The notes under the pieces were generated by a model. The model was not told the origin of the DNA. It worked only from the letters and a program-made list of their open reading frames with translations, and made no database searches. 64,000 bases of DNA from Aureispira sp964445645 (GTDB lineage: Bacteria > Bacteroidota > Bacteroidia > Chitinophagales > Saprospiraceae): positions 1-64,000 of the forward strand of contig CAYULH010000001.1 in assembly GCA_964445645.1 (NCBI GenBank), in the 5' to 3' direction. The position numbers and the translations under genes were made by a program. Shown piece by piece: positions 38,661 to 47,454 of this stretch. Each line of letters begins with the position of its first letter. The stretch's first letter is position 1.

Positions 38661-39482
38661 CTACCAAGCAGGACAACTTTGTTGGTGTATCATATAAAGA
38701 ATACCAATGCTAAACATGGTGTAGCCATCATTGGTATTGGCATCTCCACGTTGTCGGTTGGGGCGGCCAATGCTTTCGCCAATCTCACCAGAGCGATCGG
38801 CCAGTGCCACTGCTGTAGCACCAATAGAGCCTCTATTGCCAGCAATAACTCTAGGATCGGCATAATTGCCACTAACATCGTCCAAATAATCAAAAAACAG
38901 TAGGCGAGTAGCCCCCTCTATCACAATTCCCCATTGTGCGCCTATATCAATTTTGAAGCCCGCACCCAATATAAAAGCAGGCTGTACCAAGGAGTATTCT
39001 TCCCCTCTCAATTGTCCTTCTGTGCCCAATGACTGCAAGGAATACAAACTTCCGTTGAGTCGTGCTTGAGGTTTGTGATGAAACACACCAACACCTGCTA
39101 CCAAGTAAGGTGTGTATTGATTGACATTTCTGCCTCTCAAGGAGTGGTGATGGAAGGGCAAAAAATTGAACTCTACCCCCAAGGAACCTTCAAAAATAGT
39201 AGATTGAAAACTCAAATTGCGTGCTTTATTAAAAGGATTGCTAGAACGTGCATCCGAAGCACTAATAGTTCCCATGCTTAAGCCCATACGAATAGAAACC
39301 CTTGGGTCTACGTTGCGATGAACCATAATATTGGCACTCATTCCCGGAGCCTGCATAGAAAAATCAGGTGCCAAATCGCCATGATAAACAGTTGCACCAG
39401 CTGCCCCACCAATTTCCCAGTATTGCGCTTGGAGGTGGTTGATTAATAAAAGGGTACATCCTATTAATAATAGTTGTCTCAC
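38661..39482 (-). CDS. outer-membrane beta-barrel, DUF6089 (PorG-like)
   Basis: 273 residues from the GTG at 39482, which gives the signal peptide MRQLLLIGCTLLLINHLQAQ; the frame extends to a TTG at 39509. The mature start YWEIGGAAGATVYHGDLAP, then RNLSFQSTIFEGSLGVEFNF, YLVAGVGVFHH and LLFFDYLDDVSGNY are the marks of DUF6089 barrels. In Porphyromonas a related protein (PorG) belongs to the T9SS outer-membrane complex, so a secretion role is possible but not shown here. It is followed on the minus strand by the M20-like gene after a 132-base gap, and preceded by nadK. Confidence 0.82.
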   Translation of the reverse strand: MRQLLLIGCTLLLINHLQAQYWEIGGAAGATVYHGDLAPDFSMQAPGMSANIMVHRNVDPRVSIRMGLSMGTISASDARSSNPFNKARNLSFQSTIFEGSLGVEFNFLPFHHHSLRGRNVNQYTPYLVAGVGVFHHKPQARLNGSLYSLQSLGTEGQLRGEEYSLVQPAFILGAGFKIDIGAQWGIVIEGATRLLFFDYLDDVSGNYADPRVIAGNRGSIGATAVALADRSGEIGESIGRPNRQRGDANTNDGYTMFSIGILYMIHQQSCPAW

Positions 39483-39765
39483 TTGTTGTCTATTTTTTAG
39501 AATAATCAATGGTATTCAGCACAAAATGTGTTATATACATGGGTTACTCTAGTGTGATAAGCTGTAAAATTGAAGTAGAGAATTGTTTCTATAAGTGCTA
39601 GTTTAATAAGGTGTGAAATGGTAGAATTGAAGTTGGCAGACTACCTAAAAAAACGATAAAGGTAAATAGTTTGTTGTACAAATTCTAAGGATTTTTGTTC
39701 TTCTTGTTTAAATAATAGAGAAGCATATCGTAAGGATACAATTGCGAATTAGAAAAAGTAAAAGC

Positions 39766-40650
39766 TTAGTAATTTCTAGAATCAATGCCCCACTTGAGTT
39801 TTTCGCGAATCATATACAGGAAATTGCGATCGGTAAATCGAATCAAATTGACCTCAAAATCTGCTTTGCGTACCGCCAACTGAAAATTGGTATCAATGGT
39901 TTCGTAGCGAGAATCCAAGGTACACAGAAAATTTTTGGCACGTCCTTCTACTTCAAAAGAAATAACAGCAGTATCAGATAGTACAATGGGGCGTACATTG
40001 AGATTGTGTGGTGCTACTGGCGTTATAATAAAATTACCTGATCTTGGAAAAATAATAGGGCCACCACAACTGAGGGAGTAACCTGTAGAACCGGTAGGAG
40101 TTGCCACAATAATACCATCTGCCCAGTAAGAGTTCAAAAATTCTCCATTGACATAGGTATGAATAATCACCATAGAGGAGGTATCTCTTTTGAGAATGGT
40201 AAAATCATTGAGTGCAAAATTTTTATCTCCAAACACATTTGGCGATGATTCCAAGTAGAGCACCGAGCGTTGATCGAGCGTGTAACTTTTGTTGTAAAGC
40301 ATATCCAATGCTTGCTCTAGGCGATTTTTCTCAATCATAGCCAAAAAACCCAAACGCCCCAAATTAATTCCCATAATAGGTACGCCAGTATCACGTACAA
40401 TTGTAACCACATCTAAGATGGTACCATCACCACCCAAACTAATGACTACATCAATTTGTTGGTGTTGAAAAGTTTCATGGTTGCTAAATGTTTGAGGGAG
40501 TTGTGCCAAAGCAATACGTTGTTTAAAGCTTTGATAATACTCCTCAAACAGAAACAAATTATTAGGCCGTTTGGCCAGAGCATCAAACAAATGTTGTACA
40601 AATTCAACATGCTCCTCTTTGAGGAAACGGCTGTAAATAGCAATATTCAA
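39766..40650 (-). CDS. nadK: NAD kinase
   Basis: Phosphorylates NAD to NADP with ATP in the cytoplasm. 294 residues. The GGDGT motif is at 73-77 with the catalytic Asp75; the LNDF segment is near 147-150, and PTGSTGYS (185-192) contacts the nucleotide. The start appears to be TTG at 40650, since the product begins NIAIYSRF as family members begin shortly after their Met and no ATG is nearby. The preceding gene on this strand, the Omp85-like gene, ends 91 bases upstream. Confidence 0.95.
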   Translation of the reverse strand: MNIAIYSRFLKEEHVEFVQHLFDALAKRPNNLFLFEEYYQSFKQRIALAQLPQTFSNHETFQHQQIDVVISLGGDGTILDVVTIVRDTGVPIMGINLGRLGFLAMIEKNRLEQALDMLYNKSYTLDQRSVLYLESSPNVFGDKNFALNDFTILKRDTSSMVIIHTYVNGEFLNSYWADGIIVATPTGSTGYSLSCGGPIIFPRSGNFIITPVAPHNLNVRPIVLSDTAVISFEVEGRAKNFLCTLDSRYETIDTNFQLAVRKADFEVNLIRFTDRNFLYMIREKLKWGIDSRNY

Positions 40651-40741
40651 AATGTCTGTGAGGGGTTGTAGGCAAAAATTATGAAATATAATAGTGTACA
40701 GGCTGGGCTAGGTTTGTCGCTTTTTAAGAAACCCTAGCTCC

Positions 40742-42145
40742 CTAAAAATTAAACTTGTAGCGTAAATATAAACCTTTTTCACCGCTTTTATTAAATGTAT
40801 ACTCGAATTGCACAATAATATTATACGCATAAAAGACAAAATCTAGCCCAAAACCAGAACCAACCAAATGGGTATTGCTCAGTGGGTTGTTATACGAATA
40901 ATACCGATCCCATACATAACCATAATCTAAATGGTAACGAAAATGAAGACGTATAGGAAGGCTGCTCAGATAACCTGAAGGTGCTTTTTTGAACAAGGGA
41001 ATACTGAACTCTAACAATTTCCAATTCAAATCTCCCTGAAACAAAGCAAAAGCTTGTCCATCAATCACGTAATATTGATAACCTCGGACATAATTCTCAT
41101 AAAAACCCAATGCTCTATTGTTATAATAAGTCAACTGATCGGCACTCCAAGTCAATTGGCCTCTAGCACGCAAGGCAATACTAAAATGTTTGTCTACTGA
41201 GTGATAATAAGCCGCATTCAATTGCCCTTGCCACAAATCTACCTCCTTAAAAATTCCCAAACCCTGCTTGCCCAAACTAGCACGGATAAAATAACCCTGC
41301 AGTGGATAGGTCTGAATGTCCCGTTTGTCAATACTGTAACTATATTGGAGCGCAAACGAGCGTTGCAATACTTGGTTGGTCTGAAAAAAATCAGCATTCA
41401 AGGTCAGCACATTGGGATGGATTCGCAGATGCAAAAAACTAAATTCTAGTCGGTGCAATTGTTGCAAACTAGGCCGATAATAACCCACGAGCCGCCCACG
41501 AATGCGCTGGTATTGCCGTTCTTGACTGTCATAATTATTATAAAAAACTAGCTTATTATTTATGGTTTGATAGGCTACCTCTTTGTTATCAGAATACAGT
41601 GCATTGACATGGAACCCGAATTTGCGAGCACGCCCCATGGGCGGCAAGTTGTATTCCAATTCAAACTTGCGGGTGTAACCAAACTGCACAATAGCTTTGA
41701 GCAAATCATTGTAGCCCGATATATTGCGCCAAATAAACCACAACCCTCCATTGGTGCGTCTTAGGTCGCGCTGATGCCGAGTCCACCAGACATTAAAATT
41801 GCGATCGGCCAATTCAAACTGTGGAATGGGAAAGATATACCAGTTTTCTTGAACGGTGATTTTGATGCCCACAGCAGCCCCTTTCCAAGCCCCCACATTA
41901 ACCACCACCTTTCTAAATAATAAGGTATTGATGAGATAGCGGCGGTTTTGCTCCAATCTTGGCATTAAGTCTTGAAGCAATAGGGTGTCTCCCTCCTTAA
42001 AATCCAATTCATTATACACCAAGGATGCTTTGGTTTGGCGCAAGCCTTCTATATCAATAGACTGAATCACCACTTGAGGCACTTGCCCCCAAAGAGCAGA
42101 AGAAAAGCAGCAACAAGCCCAAAATAGATAAACACGCAGCAACAT
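40742..42145 (-). CDS. Omp85/BamA-like outer-membrane protein with POTRA-like domain
   Basis: 467 residues from the ATG at 42145. The signal peptide MLLRVYLFWACCCFSSALWG precedes a POTRA-like domain (QVVIQSIDIEGLRQTKASLVYNELDFKEGD, residues about 26-55, then NRRYLINTLLFRKVVV). The C-terminal ~340 residues are an aromatic-rich barrel with alternating hydrophobicity, ending in FEYTFNKSGEKGLYLRYKFNF (span 447-467), whose terminal Phe is typical for outer-membrane proteins. The longer frame to 42220 would start inside the promoter at 42192-42220, so I reject it. It has one POTRA, unlike BamA; substrate and role are unknown. Confidence 0.75.
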   Translation of the reverse strand: MLLRVYLFWACCCFSSALWGQVPQVVIQSIDIEGLRQTKASLVYNELDFKEGDTLLLQDLMPRLEQNRRYLINTLLFRKVVVNVGAWKGAAVGIKITVQENWYIFPIPQFELADRNFNVWWTRHQRDLRRTNGGLWFIWRNISGYNDLLKAIVQFGYTRKFELEYNLPPMGRARKFGFHVNALYSDNKEVAYQTINNKLVFYNNYDSQERQYQRIRGRLVGYYRPSLQQLHRLEFSFLHLRIHPNVLTLNADFFQTNQVLQRSFALQYSYSIDKRDIQTYPLQGYFIRASLGKQGLGIFKEVDLWQGQLNAAYYHSVDKHFSIALRARGQLTWSADQLTYYNNRALGFYENYVRGYQYYVIDGQAFALFQGDLNWKLLEFSIPLFKKAPSGYLSSLPIRLHFRYHLDYGYVWDRYYSYNNPLSNTHLVGSGFGLDFVFYAYNIIVQFEYTFNKSGEKGLYLRYKFNF

Positions 42146-42191
42146 ATTCCCAAATATCCTAATAGTAATAACAAATCTTTTGATAGGCATG

Positions 42192-42220
42192 CAAAGGTAG
42201 TCCTTTTGCTGTAGAATCAA
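42192..42220 (-). promoter_or_regulatory. promoter of the Omp85-like gene
   Basis: On the minus strand: TTG (42220-42218), an 18-base spacer, then TACCTTTG (42199-42192), an exact TAnnTTTG match. The leader to the ATG at 42145 would be about 40 bases. This supports the shorter start. Confidence 0.6.
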
Positions 42221-42359
42221 TCTTTTAGCACACTTTTAACGCTATTTATACCTTGCATTATTAGGCAGAGCAGGACACTATCTACACAAAAGCGTCATAG
42301 ATTGCAAAATTAAACGCACTTTATTGTTAGAAGTTCTTTTATTTCACCACATAAACACT

Positions 42360-42367
42360 TATCTTTG
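42360..42367 (+). promoter_or_regulatory. -7 element of the atpD-atpC unit
   Basis: TATCTTTG is an exact match to the Bacteroidota -7 consensus; the leader to atpD would be about 88 bases. No TTG lies at -33. It is divergent from the promoter at 42192-42220. Confidence 0.5.
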
Positions 42368-42461
42368 CCGCAAATTAGAAATAGATTATTCATTGAATGA
42401 AGCTGTTTAAAAAGTAGATTTTTGAATAGTTTCAATACACACCGTATAAAGTCCGCAACTT

Positions 42462-43985
42462 ATGTCACAAAATATTGGACGCATCAAGCAGATCATTGGC
42501 CCTGTCGTTGACGTTAGCTTTTCATCAGAAGAAGGGGCTAAATTGCCCGAAATTCTAAACGCACTTACCGTTACTAGAGATAATGGCGAAGTATTGGTAT
42601 TGGAATGCCAAAAGCACTTAGGAGAAGATAGTGTACGTACTATTGCAATGGATGGTACAGAAGGTCTAACCCGAGGTACTGCCTGCGTTGATACTGGCTA
42701 TCCTATTCAAATGCCAACAAACAATGCTATCAAAGGTCGTTTGTTGAATGTAGTAGGTGATACTATTGATGGTATTGGACAAATTGAAGCTACTCTAGCC
42801 GAAAAGAGTTCTATTCACCGCAAGCCACCAAAATTTGAAGAATTGGCTACTAGCTCCGAAATCCTATTTACAGGAATCAAAGTAGTAGATTTGATTGCCC
42901 CTTACCTAAAAGGTGGAAAAATTGGTTTGTTTGGTGGTGCAGGTGTAGGAAAGACCGTTTTGATTATGGAATTGGTAAACAACATTGCCAAAGCCTACGA
43001 GGGTATTTCTGTATTTGCAGGGGTAGGAGAGCGTACGCGTGAAGGAAACGACCTCTTGCGTGAATTCTTGGAATCGGACGTAATCAACTATGGCGATGAA
43101 TTTAAGCACTCCATGGAAAGCGGTGGATGGGATTTGTCTAAAGTAGATCTCAAAGCCCTAGAAAGCTCTAAAGCAACCTTGGTATTTGGTCAAATGAACG
43201 AGCCTCCGGGCGCACGTGCTCGTGTAGCGTTATCTGGTTTGACTATTGCCGAGCATTTCCGTGATGGCGATCCAAGCGAAGCCAAAGGCCGTGATATTCT
43301 TTTCTTTATTGATAACATCTTCCGTTTTACACAAGCTGGTGCCGAGGTATCTGCCTTGTTGGGACGTATGCCTTCAGCGGTAGGTTACCAACCTACATTG
43401 GCTACCGAAATGGGAATGATGCAAGAGCGTATTACTTCTACCAAGCGTGGTTCTATTACTTCTGTACAAGCGGTATATGTACCTGCGGATGACTTGACAG
43501 ACCCTGCTCCTGCAACTACTTTTGCCCACTTGGATGCCACTACTGTATTGAGTCGTAAATTGGCTTCTCTAGGTATTTACCCAGCAGTAGACCCATTGGA
43601 TTCTACTTCCAAAATCTTGACTAGAGCCATTGTGGGCGACAAACACTACGATTGTGCTCAACGTGTTATCTTTATGCTACAACGCTACAAAGAACTACAA
43701 GATATTATCGCCATCTTGGGTATGGAAGAATTGTCGGAAGAAGATAAATTGATTGTTGCTCGTGCGCGTCGTGTACAACGTTTCCTATCTCAACCGTTCC
43801 ACGTAGCCGAGCAGTTTACTGGATTGGCTGGTGTATTGGTAGACATCGAAGATACCATCAAAGGATTTAACATGATTATGGACGGTGAAGTAGACCAGTA
43901 TCCAGAAGCGGCATTTAACTTGGTAGGTAGCATCGAAGATGCTATTGCTAAAGGTGAAAAAATGTTAGCAGAGGTAGAAGCTTAA
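42462..43985 (+). CDS. atpD: ATP synthase F1 subunit beta
   Basis: Catalytic subunit of the F1 sector, on the cytoplasmic face of the inner membrane. 507 residues. Walker A GGAGVGKT is at 158-165. GERTREGNDL follows, then the DELSEED-type loop as MEELSEEDKL and the Walker B region ILFFIDNIFRFTQAG. Everything expected is present. Only atpC follows; the remaining atp genes are not in the window, a split arrangement that is common in Bacteroidota. Confidence 0.98.
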   Translation: MSQNIGRIKQIIGPVVDVSFSSEEGAKLPEILNALTVTRDNGEVLVLECQKHLGEDSVRTIAMDGTEGLTRGTACVDTGYPIQMPTNNAIKGRLLNVVGDTIDGIGQIEATLAEKSSIHRKPPKFEELATSSEILFTGIKVVDLIAPYLKGGKIGLFGGAGVGKTVLIMELVNNIAKAYEGISVFAGVGERTREGNDLLREFLESDVINYGDEFKHSMESGGWDLSKVDLKALESSKATLVFGQMNEPPGARARVALSGLTIAEHFRDGDPSEAKGRDILFFIDNIFRFTQAGAEVSALLGRMPSAVGYQPTLATEMGMMQERITSTKRGSITSVQAVYVPADDLTDPAPATTFAHLDATTVLSRKLASLGIYPAVDPLDSTSKILTRAIVGDKHYDCAQRVIFMLQRYKELQDIIAILGMEELSEEDKLIVARARRVQRFLSQPFHVAEQFTGLAGVLVDIEDTIKGFNMIMDGEVDQYPEAAFNLVGSIEDAIAKGEKMLAEVEA

Positions 43986-44068
43986 TTCATTTTATCCATA
44001 AACAAGACATAGAGCAGATCAAACATTCGTATTGCTTTCCTGCTTTGTGTTGTTATATATTATATCAG

Positions 44069-44317
44069 ATGGAATTAGTTATTTTAACTCCGGGCAAAAC
44101 CGTATACAGTGGCGAAGCTACTGCCGTGAATACCCCCGGTGAAAGTGGAAGATTAGAAATTCTAGAAAATCACGCCCCTATTGTGGCTGCTCTCAAGCAA
44201 GGCACGGTAGATGTCACTACTAGTGACAACCAACAGTTGGCTTTCCAAACCACGGGCGGCTTCCTAGAAGTTCTCAACAATAAAGTTTCTATTCTATTAG
44301 AAACCGTAGAAGCATAA
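44069..44317 (+). CDS. atpC: ATP synthase F1 subunit epsilon (short form)
   Basis: 82 residues from the ATG at 44069; the frame opens eight codons earlier. It contains the N-terminal beta-sandwich (MELVILTPGKTVYSGEATAV, SGRLEILENHAPIVAALKQG, TTGGFLEVLNNKVSILLE) that couples the rotor to F1. The C-terminal helical hairpin, which can inhibit ATP hydrolysis in longer homologues, is absent; short epsilons are usual in this phylum. It lies 83 bases after atpD and before a strong terminator. Confidence 0.93.
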   Translation: MELVILTPGKTVYSGEATAVNTPGESGRLEILENHAPIVAALKQGTVDVTTSDNQQLAFQTTGGFLEVLNNKVSILLETVEA

Positions 44318-44349
44318 GCATACACCATTGGTGTTGTAGCTTTTAGTTC

Positions 44350-44385
44350 AATCTCCTGTAGCATCTTGTGTTACAGGAGATTTTT
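44350..44385 (+). terminator. intrinsic terminator after atpC, repeat copy 1
   Basis: AATCTCCTGTA and TACAGGAGATT form a perfect 11-bp stem with an 11-base loop, followed by T. The same terminator recurs at 46167 and 47477. Confidence 0.9.
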
Positions 44386-44462
44386 GTTTGGGTAATTATA
44401 CTTATTGTTTTTTTTTCTTTGCATTTTTGCAATAAACACTATTTGACCAAAAACAATTATTA

Positions 44463-45500
44463 ATGAAAAACTTACTACCAATAGTACTACTACTTACTAT
44501 TATGGCCTGTACCAAACAACAGGAATTAAACACAACACAAGCAACACTTACTACGAAGACATCGGAGCAAGCCGATGTTGTTTATCATTACAAAGGGCAA
44601 GCCTATCCGCTGTATTATAAGGAGGGGAGTGTAGAGGCGTTTGTAGAAGATGAAAATTTTGTGAATCTTCAAACAGCTACAGCACAAAGTGCCATTGTTA
44701 CGTTTACTTATGGTAATGATCATAATCATAATTTTTATCTGTTTGATAATGAAATGGAAGGGTATGATTACCTAGAGAAACATGGTGATAATCCCCTAAT
44801 AGGCCGAAAATTCAAGCTATCGTACAGAATAGATGAGTTAAGGGATAACTTGCAGGCACAGTTTGGCGAATCTTTAGATTTTAAGAATCCTACTGTAGCG
44901 CAGGCAGCTCGCCAAGGGGTAGAAGCCATTTATCAGGAATTACAAATGAATGTACCCTTTCCTAGCAATTTAGAAGCTTTTATTGGAATACAAACGCCTA
45001 ACTTTAGCCGCCAAAAAACAGGCAGTGCTGTAAGCAGTGCTCCTGTACTAACGGTCTGGGAACATGCCGATGCTCAGGGTAGTGAGCTATACGTAGAACA
45101 AGCCCCCAATACGGTCATCTGGAATTATGGTGACTGGAGTTGTTTTACAATGGCAGCCAATCCAGATTTGACTTTAGAATTTAAACCAGATGGTACGAAT
45201 TGGAATGATTGTATTTCTTCCAAATGTTTGAGTTATATTCAAGGGGCAGATGCTATAGGAGAGGGATATTATAAGGATAGCCATTTTGGGGTGTATGCTT
45301 GCGGACAAGTTGTTCAAATAACAAGACATTATGATTTAAATGCTTATCCCGGTTTGTGTTTTAATTTTCCTACAGTGACTTACGGTAGTGGCCCATTTTG
45401 TGGACATCCAAATGACCAGATTTCTTCCATAAGAATTAAAGCAATTTGGAGTGGTTGTTATACAAGTGATAGAGACTTTAATGATTTATGGAACCAATAG
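44463..45500 (+). CDS. lipoprotein with beta/gamma-crystallin-type domain, module copy 1
   Basis: 345 residues. The signal peptide ends in a lipobox (LTIMAC, Cys16), so it is an envelope lipoprotein. Residues ~35-185 are an unrecognised domain. From ~198 the sequence looks like a double Greek-key beta/gamma-crystallin fold: LTVWEHADAQGSELYVE and YKDSHFGVYACG give the two aromatic G-containing turns. NDCISS and NDQISS fit the calcium-binding motif (N/D)(N/D)xx(S/T)S. Five cysteines fall in this part. The next gene starts 14 bases after the stop. Calcium binding is predicted, not shown. Confidence 0.7.
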   Translation: MKNLLPIVLLLTIMACTKQQELNTTQATLTTKTSEQADVVYHYKGQAYPLYYKEGSVEAFVEDENFVNLQTATAQSAIVTFTYGNDHNHNFYLFDNEMEGYDYLEKHGDNPLIGRKFKLSYRIDELRDNLQAQFGESLDFKNPTVAQAARQGVEAIYQELQMNVPFPSNLEAFIGIQTPNFSRQKTGSAVSSAPVLTVWEHADAQGSELYVEQAPNTVIWNYGDWSCFTMAANPDLTLEFKPDGTNWNDCISSKCLSYIQGADAIGEGYYKDSHFGVYACGQVVQITRHYDLNAYPGLCFNFPTVTYGSGPFCGHPNDQISSIRIKAIWSGCYTSDRDFNDLWNQ

Positions 45501-45514
45501 CTAAATGTTCAATT

Positions 45515-46144
45515 ATGCTACTAAGATTAATTAGTTTGTTGTGTTGTAGTTCTTTCTGTTATGCTCAAAGCCAAATCAGTGTACAGGCTGGTTGGACAGC
45601 AGCGCAAGTTAGGGCGTATGAAAGGAGTAATAGTGGGATGCAAAATCTTAGAGATTTGGCGGATTTTCCTATACTACATTCAGCATATATAGGGGCAGAG
45701 TACGAATACGATTACAAAAACTTGCATGTATCGACAGGACTGTCTTTTATGACCTTTGGCTCTAAAGCTGACCCATTTTTTGGACATACTTGGCCAACTT
45801 TTTATTGGGTGGTGCCTGTATTGGGGGGCTATAAGACTACCGTAGCAAAAGATTTGGATTTAATTGTAGAGGCAGGAGTTGATTTAGGATTGCAGCAGGG
45901 GCAAGATTTTGTGAATGTAGACTATTATAGATTTAATGTTAATGTAGTAGTTGGAGCAGAATTGCATTGGAAGCGATTCTGTTTAGGCACTAGATTTCAC
46001 TGGGGATTAACCAATTTTAGGGTTTTTGAACCGTTCTCTTACAAACACACCGCCATAACCACCTACATAGGCTACACCCTATGGGATCACAAAAAATGCA
46101 AGGCACGCCGTCTAGCCAAAAGGCAAGAGCAATTGCTGGACTAG
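45515..46144 (+). CDS. small outer-membrane beta-barrel protein, module copy 1
   Basis: 209 residues from the ATG at 45515; the signal peptide MLLRLISLLCCSSFCYAQ is cut after YAQ. The remainder is about eight amphipathic strands with aromatic girdles (YIGAEYEYDYKNLHVSTGLSF span, VPVLGGYKTTVAKDLDLIVEAG), as in eight-stranded outer-membrane barrels. It ends with a conserved basic tail, GYTLWDHKKCKARRLAKRQ. The frame opens at 45488, inside the previous gene, but only the ATG at 45515 gives a signal peptide. It is presumably co-expressed with the lipoprotein and may anchor or present it. Confidence 0.65.
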   Translation: MLLRLISLLCCSSFCYAQSQISVQAGWTAAQVRAYERSNSGMQNLRDLADFPILHSAYIGAEYEYDYKNLHVSTGLSFMTFGSKADPFFGHTWPTFYWVVPVLGGYKTTVAKDLDLIVEAGVDLGLQQGQDFVNVDYYRFNVNVVVGAELHWKRFCLGTRFHWGLTNFRVFEPFSYKHTAITTYIGYTLWDHKKCKARRLAKRQEQLLD

Positions 46145-46166
46145 AATAGGAGCATGGATTATATCC

Positions 46167-46204
46167 AATCTCCTGTAGCATCTTGTGTTACAGGAGATTT
46201 TTTT
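46167..46204 (+). terminator. intrinsic terminator, repeat copy 2
   Basis: Identical to the terminator after atpC: AATCTCCTGTA / TACAGGAGATT and a longer T run. Confidence 0.9.
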
Positions 46205-46281
46205 GTTTGGGTAATTATATTTATTGTTTTTTTTCTTTGCATTTTTGCAATAAACACTATTTGACCAAAAACAATTATTAA

Positions 46282-46381
46282 NNNNNNNNNNNNNNNNNNN
46301 NNNNNNNNNNNNNNNNNNNNNNNNNNNNNNNNNNNNNNNNNNNNNNNNNNNNNNNNNNNNNNNNNNNNNNNNNNNNNNNNN
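46282..46381. other. assembly gap (100 N) in module copy 2
   Basis: Exactly 100 N. The left flank stops one base into the expected ATG (compare 44463), and the right flank resumes at the position matching 45084. By comparison with copy 1 about 620 bases are missing, namely the start and first ~207 codons of the second lipoprotein. Confidence 0.95.
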
Positions 46382-46798
46382 GAGCTATACGTAGAACAAG
46401 CCCCCAATACGGTCATCTGGAATTATGGTGACTGGAATTGTTTTACAATGGCAGCCAATCCAGATTTGACGCTAGAGTTCCAGCCCAATGGTAATAATTG
46501 GAATGATTGTATTTCTTCACAATGTTTGAGTTATATCCAAGGTGCTGATGCTATGGGCGTAGGATTATATAAAGACAGTCATTTTGGGGTGTATGCAGTC
46601 GGTTATAGAGTTCTTACCTATTTTAAAAATGGACCTTATCCTGATCCTCCTTGTTTTAATCATACCAGTGAGTATTGGTATCAACCTAATGGTTGGACTG
46701 GACACATGAATGATCAGGTTTCTAGTATTAGAATCAAGGCAATTTGGCAAGGGTGTTATACTGGTTATGACGATTTCAAAGACCTTCAAAATTTATAG
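46382..46798 (+). CDS. lipoprotein with beta/gamma-crystallin-type domain, module copy 2 (5' end in gap)
   Basis: The last 138 residues of a second copy of the lipoprotein; the start lies in the N run. The visible part begins ELYVEQAPNTVIWNYGDW, identical to copy 1, and diverges after YKDSHFGVYA. Both calcium-type motifs are kept (NDCISS and NDQVSS). The C-terminus (SIRIKAIWQGCY) is conserved while the stretch between the motifs differs in sequence and length from copy 1. An internal ATG at 46448 is not the real start. The barrel gene follows 2 bases after the stop. Confidence 0.7.
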   Translation, partial: ELYVEQAPNTVIWNYGDWNCFTMAANPDLTLEFQPNGNNWNDCISSQCLSYIQGADAMGVGLYKDSHFGVYAVGYRVLTYFKNGPYPDPPCFNHTSEYWYQPNGWTGHMNDQVSSIRIKAIWQGCYTGYDDFKDLQNL

Positions 46799-46800
46799 CT

Positions 46801-47454
46801 ATGTGTTCTAAGATTATCATAGGATTACTCTTATTCATCACTAGTACTGGATATGCTCAAAGCCGAATAAGTGCATACGGTGGCTGGACAGCTTCCAAGA
46901 TTAGAGCTATTTATGATAAGAACACCTACCAGCCCGGTCCTTTGGCAGGAGACTCTTTTGTTAGTTTTCCTTTCTGGCATACGATCAATCTGTGGGGAGA
47001 ATTTGAGTATGATTACAAAAAACTACGTTTATCTACTGGCTTTGGTTTTATGGCAATAGGAGCAGGCAGTTCGCCAGGTTTTCCTAGTTATCCTTGGGTG
47101 ACGGCTTATTATACCTTTCCCTTGTTAGGAGGGTATAAGTTAGAATTAGATAAAGGTTGGGATATAGTATTTGAAGGAGGTGTAGAAATTGGTATACAGC
47201 TTGGCGGTGGCACTGTTAGAACAGGAGGTGGTGCTCGTTGGGGCAATATCAATATTGTTACTGCGGTAGAAACCGAGTGGAAAAATTTTCGGTTAGGTGT
47301 ACGTGGGCATTTGGGAGTAACCAATTTTAGAAGAATTTATGATATTTTGTACAAGCACACCGCCATAACCACCTACATAGGCTACACCCTATGGGATCAC
47401 AAAAAATGCAAGGCACGCCGTCTAGCCAAAAGGCAAGAGCAATTGCTGGACTAG
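46801..47454 (+). CDS. small outer-membrane beta-barrel protein, module copy 2
   Basis: 217 residues. Signal peptide MCSKIIIGLLLFITSTGYAQ, then a barrel related to copy 1: conserved positions include GWTA, FEYDYKKLRLSTGFGFM, PLLGGYK and TNFR. The middle differs and has extra glycine-rich sequence (GGGTVRTGGGARWG). The last 34 residues (from YKHTAITTYIGYTLWDHKKC on) are identical to copy 1, also at the DNA level, which points to recent gene conversion or to the duplication boundary. It starts 2 bases after the lipoprotein stop and ends at the third copy of the terminator. Confidence 0.65.
   Translation: MCSKIIIGLLLFITSTGYAQSRISAYGGWTASKIRAIYDKNTYQPGPLAGDSFVSFPFWHTINLWGEFEYDYKKLRLSTGFGFMAIGAGSSPGFPSYPWVTAYYTFPLLGGYKLELDKGWDIVFEGGVEIGIQLGGGTVRTGGGARWGNINIVTAVETEWKNFRLGVRGHLGVTNFRRIYDILYKHTAITTYIGYTLWDHKKCKARRLAKRQEQLLD

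Noticed and set aside
42146..42220. N-terminal extension of the Omp85-like protein
   Set aside because: It would place the start codon inside a good TTG-N18-TACCTTTG promoter and in front of a normal signal peptide.
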